From the NCBI GenBank assembly GCA_024291935.2, contig CM044316.1, forward strand, positions 74,726,501 through 74,790,500: 64,000 nt of DNA, in the 5' to 3' direction. The stretch is from Okapia johnstoni (taxonomy: Eukaryota; Chordata; Mammalia; Artiodactyla; Giraffidae). Below are positions 33,591 through 43,627 of this stretch, piece by piece. Every line of letters starts with the position of its first letter. The first letter of the stretch is position 1. Below the pieces are notes generated by a model. That model saw only the letters and a list, made by a program, of their open reading frames with translations, was not told where the DNA came from and did no database searches. A program made the position numbers and the translations under genes.

Positions 33591-34360
33591 GATACCACCC
33601 TTATGGCAGAAAGTGAAGAGGAACTAAAGAGTCTCTTGATAAAAGTGAAAGAGGAGAGTGAAAAAGCTGGCTTAAAATTCAACATTCCAAAAAACGAAGA
33701 TCATGGCATCTGGTCCAATCACCTCATGGCAAATAGATGGGGAAACAATGGTAACAGTGACAGATTTTTTGGGAGATCCAAAATCACTGCAGATGGTGAC
33801 TGCAGCCATGAAATTAAAAGACACTTGCTCCTTGGAAGAAAAGCTATGACCAACACAGATAGCATATTAAAAAGCAGAGCCATTAGTTTGCCAACAAAGG
33901 TCTGTCCAGTCAAAGCTATGGTTTTTCCAGTAGTCATGTGTGCATGTGAAAGTTGAACCATAAAGAAAGCTGAGTGCCAAAGAATTGATGCTTTTGAACT
34001 GTGGTGTTGGAGAATACTCTTGAGAGTCTCTTGGACTGCAAGGAGACCAAACCAGTCAATCCTAAAGGAAACCAGTCCTGAATATTCATTGGAAGGACTG
34101 ATGCTGAAGCTGAAGCTCCGATATTTTGGCCACCTGATGCAAAGAACTGACGCATTAGAAAAGACACTGATGATAGGAAAGATTGAAGGCAGGAGGAGAA
34201 GGAGACGACAGAGGATGAGATGATTGGATGTCATCATCAACTTGATGGACATGAGTTTAAGCAAGCTCCAGGAGTTGGTGATGGACAGGGAAGCCTGGCA
34301 TGCTGAAGTCCATGGGGTTGCAAAGAGTTGGACATGGCTGAGCAATTGAACTCAACTGAT
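33591..34360 (+). mobile_element. BovB, right part after the ERV
   Basis: Resumes at gataccacccttatggcag, the bases expected directly after the YADD codons, and runs to the attgaactcaactgatag tail. Blocks: [20 protein letters not shown], then after frameshifts [14 protein letters not shown] and [13 protein letters not shown]. Non-functional. Confidence 0.94.
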
Positions 34361-35765
34361 AGGTTTTACATCTGTTTTGGAATGCTCAGTATATAGATTT
34401 TCTCTGCTTTTGTTAGTAGCATCCTTGATTATTAGCCCATCCCCATGTGTTTATCAGAATGAATTAGCACATGAATATTAAAGTACAGTCAGTATCTTTT
34501 TTGTTAGGAAAAGTTAGTTAATCATGGGAGGTGCCCCAATAGATTACTGTTACATGTTATTCACCATACAAAACAAAACTCTCAAATAAACTAATTCTGC
34601 CTATTAAAGGAGGCATATTTTAGAGATGGTAGTGAAGTATGTAAAAGAAAAGTAAATGAAAGACATATAAATGGGAAATATCAGAGAAGAGTAAAGGAAG
34701 TAGTAGGTACAGCAACAAAGTACTAAAAATGATGATGGTTGCCAAAGACTATGGAATACTTTGATATGCTGTCTTAAAAAAAAATAAAATCTCTGTAAAT
34801 ACCCCTTGTGTGATTTCACTGGACCAATCTCACTACTTACCTCAAATTATACTTTTATTTAGCCATGTTGTATACAATGCAGTATAAGAAAGACAAACAT
34901 ACTCTCAAAAATAACCATAAAAACAGAGATCCTAAGGAAATTCTTAAATAAAATTTATTAGGCTTAATAGGCTATATATTTAATAGTATATTTAGATTTC
35001 TCTCTCTTGACTTTTTTCTTTTTAACTTAATGTCTTATTCTTTCTTTCTAGAGTATATGTTATATATTTCAATTTGTTCTTGAATTCATTTTATGAAATG
35101 GAAGGTTTTTTTTTAAGTTTTCATAAGTCTCCACTTGGAATTATATCGATATAACAAAAATAATATCATCTGTTACATATAATGTTTAATTATTAGCCTC
35201 TGTTAAGCAAGCACCTAACTTTATTCTTCCCAAGAACTCAATGGAGTAAATATACTGTATTTACTTCCACTCAATAAAGAATATGAGGCTTAGGTAGCTT
35301 AAATTTATATCCCAAACCCCCCAAGTATTAACAGTAGATTTTAACAGTAAAATTTAATTATAAGAGAACCTGATTCATAACCAGGCACTTATTAATGTCT
35401 GTTTAATAAGTGAAAGGATAAAAGAATGAGTGGTAATCTCACATATCAGTTTTACTCTTATAGTTTGATTTTTTGTTACATTTTGATTATCAATTATTTT
35501 CTGCCAGAGATGTAGTGGGAAACTGCCTAATGCCACAGCCCATACTTTCACTCTGATGCCACACTTTGCACATATATGAGTTGCATATCTATGAGTTGGT
35601 ACTGTGCATTTTTTTCTAGTAGCAGTCTTGAGTTCAAATGCAGTAAGTTTGCAATTCAGTGTGTAATTCTCAAAAAGTTTAGGGACAAATCTTCCTAAAT
35701 TTCAATAACTATAATACAGTAAAATTAAAATGGCTATAGGTTTTTTCAAAGCTATTGTCTAATTA
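34361..35765. other. Unrecognised AT-rich stretch with possible MIR
   Basis: No gene supported. A weak inverted MIR-like region lies at about 35195-35320 (aagcacctaactttattcttcc, aagaatatgaggcttaggtagc). Nothing else is recognised. Confidence 0.45.
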
Positions 35766-35959
35766 GTGTTAGTCACTTAGCCATGTCCAACCCCATGGAC
35801 TGTAGCTTGCCAGGCTCCTCTGTCCATGGAATTCTCCAGGCAAGAATACTGAAATGGGATGCCTTTCCCTTTTCCAGGAATCTTCCCTACCTAGGGATTG
35901 AACCCTTGTCTCCTGCATTTCAGACAGATTCTTTACCATCTGAGCAACCAGAGAAGGCC
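35766..35959 (-). mobile_element. Bov-tA SINE
   Basis: Reverse Bov-tA from ttagtcacttagccatgtcc to gagcaaccagagaaggcc; the ctctttgtga block is deleted. Confidence 0.93.
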
Positions 35960-36004
35960 ACTGTATAATTATGAGAGTGTAAATATAATTTATTAAGTAA
36001 TCAC

Positions 36005-36616
36005 AGTGGAAACAGTGGCAGAATTTATTTTGGGGGGCTCCAAAATCACTGCCGATGGTGACAGCAGCCATGAAATAAAAAGACACTTACTCCTTGGAAG
36101 AAAAGTTATAAACAACCTAGACAGTACATCAAAAAGCAGAGACATTGCTTTGCCAACAAAGGTTCGTCTAGTCAAGGCTATGATTTTTCCAATAGTCATG
36201 TATGGATGTGAGAGTTGGACTATAAAGAAAGCTGAGTGCCGAAGAATTGATGCTTTTGAACTGTGGTGTTGAAGCCTCTTGAGAATCCCTTGGACTGCAA
36301 GGAGATACAATCAGTCCATCCTAAAGGAGATCAGTCCTGGGTGTTCATTGGAAGGACTGATGCTGAAGCTGAAACTCCAATACTTTGGCTACCTGATGCG
36401 AAGAGCTGACTCATTGAAAAACCCCTGATGCTAGGAAAGATTGAACGCAGGAGGAGAAGGGGATGACAGAGGATGAGATGGTTGGATGGCATCAGTGACT
36501 CAATGGACATGAGTTTGAGTAAACTCCAGAAGCTGGTGATAGATAGGGAAGCCTGGAGTGCTGCAGTTCATGGGGACACAAAGAGTCAAACACAACTGCA
36601 TGTCTGAACTGAACTG
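36005..36616 (+). mobile_element. 5'-truncated BovB with 10-bp target duplication
   Basis: Begins agtggaaacagtggcagaatt and continues through the C-terminal domain (KITADGDSSHEIKR near 36040-36080) to the ctgaactgaactga tail. The 10-bp aagtaatcac lies at 35995-36004 and 36617-36626. The frame is broken near 36270 and 36420. Confidence 0.95.
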
Positions 36617-36626
36617 AAGTAATCAC

Positions 36627-37281
36627 TAACAGGTGTCACGGATTTTGTATTGTGTTTTAGACTTCATAACCTTAGAAATTAATGGGATCTTAAAACAAGA
36701 TATTTCAGTCTCCAATATAATGTAACAATCCTTTAAAACCATTCTTCACAGGTGTTCAGTTAAACATTGATTCAACACTTCCACTGATGAGGAATTCACC
36801 ACTTTAAAAGGCATCCTATTTCATTTAAAAAGATCTTAGCTACTATCCTTAGTTTTTCACAAATCTCAGTTCATTTCATACTTATAAGTACTGTAAATTC
36901 TACAAATTCAATCAAAATAGCCTACTATACTAATTTAACCTCATCCTTACTAGTTTTAATTTTAATTTAGGCAATACAATGTAGAGCCTTAATATTTGGA
37001 CCTAATTTACCTGCCCCAAACTTGTCTAAAATACATGTTTGACCTAACATTTCAGAATACTTTTATGAGAATTGTGCTTTCAACATGCTGTTTGCCAACT
37101 CTACGGAAAGTATATTACAGAAGCAAAAGTTGAAGCATTTTTTTTATAGTTTTTGCAAATATAGATGTGTTCTGAATATCTATCAACAGAAGATGAGTGA
37201 TTGAACAGTACTTTACCCATAATATGAAATAATCAAATAAATAGTTCAAGTTTCATTTATCTATCTATTAATAACAAATAT
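36627..37281. other. Unrecognised AT-rich stretch
   Basis: No gene or repeat supported. Confidence 0.5.
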
Positions 37282-38655
37282 AAGGCACATATATCAATGG
37301 AAAATACAGAGTCCAGAAATAAATCCACACACTTATGGTCAATCAATTTATGACAGAGAATTCAAGAATTTACAGTGGAGAAAAGACACTCTATTCAGTG
37401 GAATGGTGCTGAGAAAACTGGATGACTACATGTAAAAGAATGAAATTAGAACATTCTCCAACACCATATACAAAGGTAAACTCAAAATGAATTAAAGACC
37501 TGAATGTAAGAATGAAAACTAAAATCATAGAACAAAATATAGACAGAAAAATCTTTGACATAAAGTGTAATATTTCTTTAGAATCATCCTCTAAAACAGA
37601 CAAAATAAAAGCAAAAATTAAAAAAGAAAGATTTAATTAAACTTAAAATCTTTTGCACAACAAAGGAAGCCATTAACAAAACAAATTGACAATCTTCTGA
37701 ATGGGAGAAAATATTGAGAAACGATATGACCAATAAGGGATTAATAGCCAAAGTATATAAACGGCTCATACAACTTATTAAAAAAAAACAAACCGATTAA
37801 AAAATGAGTAGAAGAACTGAATATACATTTTTCCAAAGAAGACATATAGATGACCAACAGGCATATGAAAAGATGTTCAACATTGTTAATAATTAGAGAA
37901 ATTTCACAAATCAAAAATACAATGAGATGTTACCCCACACCTGTCAGAATGGTGATTGTCAAAAATACTACAAATAAGAAATGCTGGCAAGGATGTGGAA
38001 AAAAGGGAATTTCATACACACTTGGCTGGGATGTAAATTGGTGCAGCTACTATATTAAGGTTTCTCAAAAACTAAAAACAGAAATACCGTATGACCCAGA
38101 ATTGCTATTCCTGGGAATTTATCGAAAACAAAAAAGAAAACAATAATTCAAAAAAAATATATGCAACTCAATGTTTGTAGAGGTATTATTTAGATTAGTA
38201 AGATATATAAGTAACCTAAGTCACATATAATGAAACACAACTCATATATTAAAAAAGAACGAAATTTTACCATATAACAACATGGATCGACTTGGAGGAG
38301 ATTGTGCTAAATGAAATAAGTCAGACAGAAAGACAAATATGGTATCACTTATATGCTAAATCTAAAAAATAAACTAGTGAATATAACAAAAAGAAAAAAG
38401 TCTCACAGATATAGAGAATATACTAGTGCTTGCCAGTGGGAAGAGGGAAGGGGAGGAGAAAGACACTGGTAAGGGACTAAGGTACAAACTACTATGTATA
38501 AAATAAGTAAGTAACAAAGATATGCAATATAGGAAATATAGCCAATGATATTAGGATAACTATAAATTAAAAAAAAACCTTTAAAACTGTGAATAACTGT
38601 GTTGTACATCTGAAACTTGCATAAAATATTGTACATAAGCTATACTTCAAAAATA
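37282..38655 (+). mobile_element. Old L1 3' part (L1MA type)
   Basis: Decayed ORF2 C-terminus: gagtccagaaataaatccaca, gaatggtgctgagaaaactgga, caagaatttacagtggagaaaagacac. Readable [14 protein letters not shown] and [10 protein letters not shown] near 37855-38010. Then a 3' UTR (gtacatctgaaacttgcat, aagctatacttcaaaaataaa) ending at about 38655. Confidence 0.9.
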
Positions 38656-39030
38656 AACACACACACATGACCAGGATTAACCCCACCCAGCACCACAGGA
38701 CACTTGCACCCTCAAGCTCACACACTCAGTTAACAATAATGCACAAAAGCCAAGCCCATATGCCCTTACTGGAGCCCCAACATGCATATTTGCACAGCCA
38801 GGGGATAATCCCTCCAGTGCACACATAGGCACTCAAATACACACATTCCAAGAACTAACCCACAAATATCCATATGCACCAACACATCATCCCATATACA
38901 CACTCACACTGAAACTCATGCAGCACAGGAAATGACTCACAAATAGTACATACCTAGACCCTCCAGAGGCCCCCACAGCTAACTTTCTCCCTCCTCATCC
39001 CCTAACTCAGCAGTCACTGCTCTTCAGAAA
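38656..39030. other. A/C-rich, strand-asymmetric tract
   Basis: About 375 bp dominated by C and A on the plus strand (cacacacatgaccagg, cacatcatcccatatacacactcacac, cctccagaggcccccacagc). No family recognised. It may be a decayed (CA)n expansion from the tail of the preceding L1. Confidence 0.55.
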
Positions 39031-39036
39031 CTAAGA

Positions 39037-40090
39037 TACCTTGATCTTAGTTTTCTGAATGTTGATCTTTAAGCCAACTTTTTCACTCTCCTCTTTCACT
39101 TTCATCAAGAGACTCTTTAGTTCTTCTTCACTTTCTGCCATAAGGGTGGTATCATCTTCATATCTGAGGTTATTGATATTTCTCTTGGCAATATTGATTC
39201 CAGCTTGTCCTTCCTCCAGCCCAGCGTTTCTCATGATGTACTCTGCATATAAGTTAAATATAAGTAGGGTGACAATATACTGCCTTGACATATTCCTTTT
39301 CCTATTTGGAACCTGTCTGTTGTTCCATGTTCAGTTCTAACTGTTGATTCCTGACCCGCATACAGGTTTCTCAAGAGGCAGGTCAGGTGGTCTTGTATTT
39401 CCATCTCTTTCAGAATTTTCCACACTTTGTGGTGATCCACACAGTTAAAGGCTTTGGCATAATCAATAAAGCAGAAATAGATGTTTTTCTGGAACTCTAT
39501 TGTTTTTTCGATGATCCAACAGATGTTGGCAATTTGATCTCTTTTTCCTCTGCCTTTTCTAAACCCAGCTTGAACATCTGGAAGTTCACAATACATGTAC
39601 TGTTGAAGCCTGGCTTGGAGAATTTTGAGCATTACTTTGCTAGCATGTGAGATGAGTGCAATTGTGCGGTAGTTTGAGCATTCTTTGGCATTGACTTTCT
39701 TTGGGATTGGAATGAAAACTGACCTTTTCCAGTCTTGTGCCACTGCTGAGTTTTCCAAATTTGCTGACATACTGGGTGCAGCAATTTCACAGCATCATCT
39801 TTTAGGAATTCCATCACCTCCACTAGCTTTGTTCATAGTGATGCTTCCTAAGGTCCACTTGACCTCGCATTCCAGGATGTCTGGCTCTAGGTGAGTGATC
39901 ATTCTATTGTGATTATCTGGGTCATGAAGATCTTTTTTGTATAGATTTTCTGTGTATTCTTGCCACCTCTTCTTAATAACTTCTGCTTCTGTTAGGTCCA
40001 TACCATTTCTGTCCTTTATTGAGCCCATCTCTGCATGAAATTTTCCCTTTGTATCTCTAAATTTATTGAAGAGATCTCTAGTCTTTAGGG
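39037..40090 (-). mobile_element. Internal BovB fragment (both ends missing)
   Basis: Antisense BovB covering the endonuclease-RT linker (40,090 end) to just past the catalytic box (39,037 end). The 3' third and tail are absent, which is unusual for target-primed insertions. The catalytic box reads YEDD (catcttcatatctgagg near 39154). Confidence 0.93.
39231..39770 (-). pseudogene. BovB reverse-transcriptase remnant (179 codons)
   Basis: Antisense open frame with RT blocks in order: WKRSVFIPIPKK, YRTIALISHASKVMLKILQARL, AGFRKGRGKRDQIA, FIDYAKAFNCVDHH (Asn where the first catalytic-region Asp/Cys pair usually reads FDCVDH), and GICQGSILSPY. A frame break near 39240 separates it from the downstream YEDD part (39031-39291). 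Confidence 0.88.
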
Positions 40091-40369
40091 ACATAAACAT
40101 ATCTAATATAAAGAAGAAACTTTATTAATACCTTGATAGCTGCTATAAAACATTCATCAAATTCAAAATATTCTTTATAAGAATATGAATGTTTAGTAAT
40201 GTAGTTATTTACCCTTAACATGTTTTAAAAAGAAAATAATAAAACAAGCAGCCTATGCAGCACTAAAGGAGTCTCATTATATTGAATACCAAGGGAAGTA
40301 CAATAATATTGTAATGTCAAAGCTTGTCTTTAAAATGTTAGCTAATATGTTCAGTTCTTGCTGTTTATT

Positions 40370-40553
40370 TAGTCTCTAAGTTGTGTCCAACTCTTTTGTG
40401 ATCCCCTGGACTGTAGCCGGCCAGGCTCATTTGTCTATGGTATTTCCCAGGCAAGAATACTGGAATGGGTTGCAATTTCCTTCTCAAGGAGATCTTCTTG
40501 ACCCAAGGATGAACCCACATCTTCTACATTGCAGGTGGATTCTTGACTGCTCA
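40370..40553 (-). mobile_element. Bov-tA SINE
   Basis: Reverse Bov-tA from tagtctctaagttgtgtcc to attgcaggtggattcttgac; the final gggaagccc is lost, and an MLT1 LTR follows within a few bases. Confidence 0.92.
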
Positions 40554-40555
40554 CC

Positions 40556-41011
40556 CATAAGTGAAACAAAGCATCACAAACTAGGTGATTTAAAACAACA
40601 GAAATTTATTGTCTTAAGTTTCTGGAGGCTAGAATTTTAAAACACAAAAAAGTTTTGGCAGTTCATACTTCCTCTGCAGTCTCTAGGGATGGATTCTTCC
40701 TTGTTTCTTGCAGCTCCACTAGCTTCAGGGGTTCCTTGGCTTGTGGCAGGGAAACTAAACTCTTTCTTCACCTGGCTATCTTTCTCTGTCTTGGGTACAT
40801 CTATGTCTTCATGTGGCATATCCCTTCCTATGTCTGCTTTCTCTCTTATAAGGACATCAGTTATATTGGATTAGATCTACTAATCTTATATGAACTCATC
40901 TTATCTTAATTTCACCTGAAAAAACCCTGTTTCCAAATAAGTCACACTCACAGGTATAGGGAGTTAAAGCCTCAATGTATCTTTCATGGGGACACAATTT
41001 ATCTTGTAACA
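40556..41011 (-). mobile_element. MLT1-type MaLR LTR (ERVL-MaLR)
   Basis: The reverse complement has the MLT1 order: a ttacaagataaattgtgtcc start, a cttatttggaaacaggg block, ccaatataactgatgtcctta and taagagag, ending at gttttaaatcacctagtttgtg. As an old mammal-wide LTR it should be 20-30% diverged. A partial second copy lies at 41218-41380. Confidence 0.87.
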
Positions 41012-41217
41012 GTGATGTAAGAGAAAATAACAGTTTTGTTATACATTGACACTAAACAATTAGAGGCATATTTGTGTGTGAGTACATGGACCTGTGTGTA
41101 TGTATACAGAACATGTAAAAATGTATTTATATATACATTTATAAGTATAAAATCATAGACAATATATAACATATTTAAAAACTATGTATGTCAAGTATGC
41201 GTGTGTGCACAGCCATC

Positions 41218-41380
41218 AGTGAAACAAAGCATCACAAACTAGGTGCCTTAAAACAAGAGAAATTTAATGTCTTAAGTTTCTGGAGGCTAGTAGTTTAAAA
41301 TACATAAAAGTTTTGGCAGGTCATACTTCCTCTGCAGTCTCTAGGGATGGATTCTTCCTTGTTTCTTTCAGCTCCACTAG
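41218..41380 (-). repeat. Second copy of the MLT1 LTR end
   Basis: 163 bp that align without gaps to 40560-40722 with about ten mismatches (roughly 94%). That is far closer than two independent MLT1 copies would be, so this is a local duplication at an offset of 658 bp. It is followed by three short ctccactagc-type repeats. Confidence 0.92.
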
Positions 41381-41408
41381 CCCCTTGCAACTCCACTAGC
41401 TTCCACTA

Positions 41409-41597
41409 GCCTGGACACTTTGAGACCTCATGGGCTACAGCTCACAAGTCTCTCCTGTCCATGGATTTTCTAGGCAAGAATACTGAAGTGGGTTGCCATT
41501 TCCTGCTCCAGGGGATCTTCCTAACCCAGAGACTGAACCTGCATTTCTCGTGTCTCCTGTGTTGTAGGGAGATTCTTTACCATTGTGCCACCTAAGA
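41409..41597 (-). mobile_element. Bov-tA SINE
   Basis: Reverse Bov-tA without its first ~25 bp (starts ctggacactttgagacc) and ending accattgtgccacctaaga. Confidence 0.9.
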
Positions 41598-41634
41598 ACA
41601 TGATATGTACTTTAATTTAAAACTAGAGTGTCTC

Positions 41635-41775
41635 CATCACTCATAGCTCTGTGACGTTAGATGCTCTCAAAAATCTCTGTGTCTCTATTTTCACAGCTAC
41701 AGAATGAGATAATAATAAATAAGCATCAAGGGACTGAAGTGGTGATTAAATGTGCTACATTTAAGGACAGGTCTT
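41635..41775 (+). repeat. MIR SINE (decayed)
   Basis: MIR core and 3' blocks in order: catagctctgtgacgttag, tctctgtgtctctattttc, cagaatgagataataataaat, then gtgattaaatgtgctacattta. Confidence 0.65.
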
Positions 41776-41799
41776 AGAAGAGGGTAAATTCATAAAGTT

Positions 41800-42287
41800 G
41801 TTGTTCATCAGTTACCAAGTTGTGTCTGACTCTTTGGGACCCCATTGACTGTAGCATGCCAGGCTTCCCTGTCCCTCATCATCTCCCGGAGTTTGCTCAA
41901 GATCATGTCCATTGCGTTGGTGATGCCATCCAACCATCTCATCCTCTGTCACCCTCTCCTCTTTCTTCCTTCAATCTTTCCCAGTATCAGGGACTTTCCC
42001 AATGAGTCAGCTCTTTGCATCAGGTGACGAAGAGGAGCTTCAGTTTCAGCATCAGTCCTTCCAGTGAGTATTCAGGGTTGATTTCTTTTAAGATTGATGG
42101 GTTTGATATCCTTGCTGTCCAAGGGACTCGCAAGAGTCTTCTTCAGGATCACAACTTGAAAGCATCAAGTCTTCAGTGCTCAGTCTTCTTTATGGTCCAG
42201 CTCTCACATCCATACATGACTACTGGAAAAACCATAGCCTTCACTAAATGGACTTTGGTCAGCAAAGAGATGTCTTTGCGTTTTAAT
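41800..42287 (-). mobile_element. BovB 3' end, part of a chimeric pair
   Basis: Antisense BovB tail (gttgttgttcatcag start) through the C-terminal domain up to tgtctttgcgttttaattttt. At 42288 the sequence jumps back about 105 bp in BovB coordinates and continues in a different subfamily. Confidence 0.93.
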
Positions 42288-42725
42288 TTTTCGGCATCCT
42301 GCCTCCTTTACGGTCCAGTTCTCACAACCATATATGGGTACTGGAAAGGCCGTGCCCTTGGTTATACAAAACTTTGTCGGCAAAGTAAAAAGTCTTGGCT
42401 TTCTAACACACTGTCAAGGTTTGTCATAGTTTTCCTGCCAAGAAAAAATTGTCTTCTAATTTAATGGCTTCAGTCACCATCTGTAGTGATTTTAGAGTCC
42501 AAGAAGAGGAAATCTGTCACTACTTCCACCTTTTCCCCTTCTACTTGCCATGAAATGATGGTGCCAGATGCCATGATCTTAGTTTTTTTTAATATTTAGT
42601 TTTAAGCTAGCTTTTTAACTCTCTTCCTTCACCCTCATCAAGAGGTTCTTTAGTTCCTCTTTACTTTCTGCCATTAGTGTGGTTATCATCTGCAAATCTG
42701 AAGTAGTTGATATTCCCCCCAGTTA
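42288..42725 (-). mobile_element. BovB internal fragment of a second subfamily
   Basis: Starts cggcatcctgcctcctttacgg, repeating the ctcacaaccatatatgg..actgg region already present at 42200-42240 of the neighbouring fragment, then continues to the catalytic region (gttatcatctgcaaatctgaag, read as FADD). It lacks a 3' end of its own. Confidence 0.88.
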
Positions 42726-42755
42726 TAATGATCCAAGCTTTTATTATTTAATAAT

Positions 42756-42812
42756 GCTACAGTCCATGGGGTTGCAAAGAGTAGGACATGACTGAGTGAC
42801 TGAACTGAACTA
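42756..42812 (+). mobile_element. BovB or Bov-tA 3' tail, 57 bp
   Basis: gctacagtccatggggttgc to gagtgactgaactgaact, a very short 3' end in the opposite orientation to the preceding BovB fragments. Confidence 0.85.
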
Positions 42813-43069
42813 AATTAATTATAAAAAATGCAAGACCCATATAGAAAATCATAGAAAAATTTACCACAGTATGGAATAATGTATTGCACAAATGTTCTTG
42901 TTTAGGAAAAATAAAACTATAAAGACAAACAGTTTCCTCAGGCAAAGTAAATCTCAGTTAAAACCAAGCTTCCATTTATGGAAGAACCTGATAATGACAG
43001 TCATGTCATCTGACACAAAGCTATGTAAGACTATGAAGAAGTTTTTGAAAAATAAAAGTAATAAGAAAA

Positions 43070-43103
43070 ATCACTTCTCGGCCTTTTGGCTAAGATCAAG
43101 TGT
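43070..43103 (+). pseudogene. RNU2P: 3'-truncated U2 snRNA retropseudogene
   Basis: 34 bp match the 5' end of U2 snRNA: atcacttctcggcctttt and ggctaagatcaagtgt, with A at position 4 where U2 has G. It stops after nt 34, has no poly-A, and is flanked on both sides by the identical 16-bp aaaagtaataagaaaa (43054-43069, 43104-43119), the target duplication. It lacks the Sm site and the rest of U2, so it is not a functional snRNA. Truncated U2 retrocopies of this kind are known in mammals. Confidence 0.96.
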
Positions 43104-43294
43104 AAAAGTAATAAGAAAAGAGTAGTGTTATTGGAAATGAAAACTTAACTTTTAAAAACTATATAAATTAAGTAGCATGATAATAGAGTATCAATTTGTC
43201 AGATTTTTGTACTTAAGTCTCATTTGGATTTGTGGGCGAAGAATTATAAAATATTGCTTCTAAGAAAACCAGTTACATATTTGAAGAAGTGTTA

Positions 43295-43402
43295 AGTTAT
43301 AGTATGAACTAACATTCAACATGAAAATAATTTTTAGATGGAAAAACAGTCAGTTATAGTATGAACAAACATTTGATGTAAAAATAATTTTCATATGAAT
43401 GG
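43295..43402. repeat. 57-bp tandem duplication
   Basis: agttatagtatgaac, then aacatt and aaaataattttt/c occur at 43295 and again at 43352 with scattered differences. Confidence 0.8.
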
Positions 43403-43487
43403 AACTATGAAAATAAAAATCCTAATAAATCAAAAAAAAACTTATTAAATTCTCATGGTGGGAGAATATGTGATAAAATAGTTTAAA

Positions 43488-43627
43488 AATGTCCATTGAC
43501 AGATGAATGGATAAAGATGTGGTACATATATAAAATGTGTTATTAGTCATAAAAAGGAGCAAAACTGGGTCATTTATAATGATGTGGATGAACCTAGAGT
43601 CAGTCATACAGAGTGAAGTAAGTCAAG
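43488..43627 (+). mobile_element. Old L1 fragment
   Basis: aatgtccattgacagatgaatgg, taaagatgtggtacatatat and gatgtggatgaacctagagtc..cagagtgaagtaagtca match the L1 ORF2 end / 3' UTR junction. Confidence 0.8.

Noticed and set aside
43070..43103. Functional U2 snRNA gene
   Set aside because: Only 34 of about 190 nt are present, without promoter elements or Sm site, and flanked by a retroposition target duplication.
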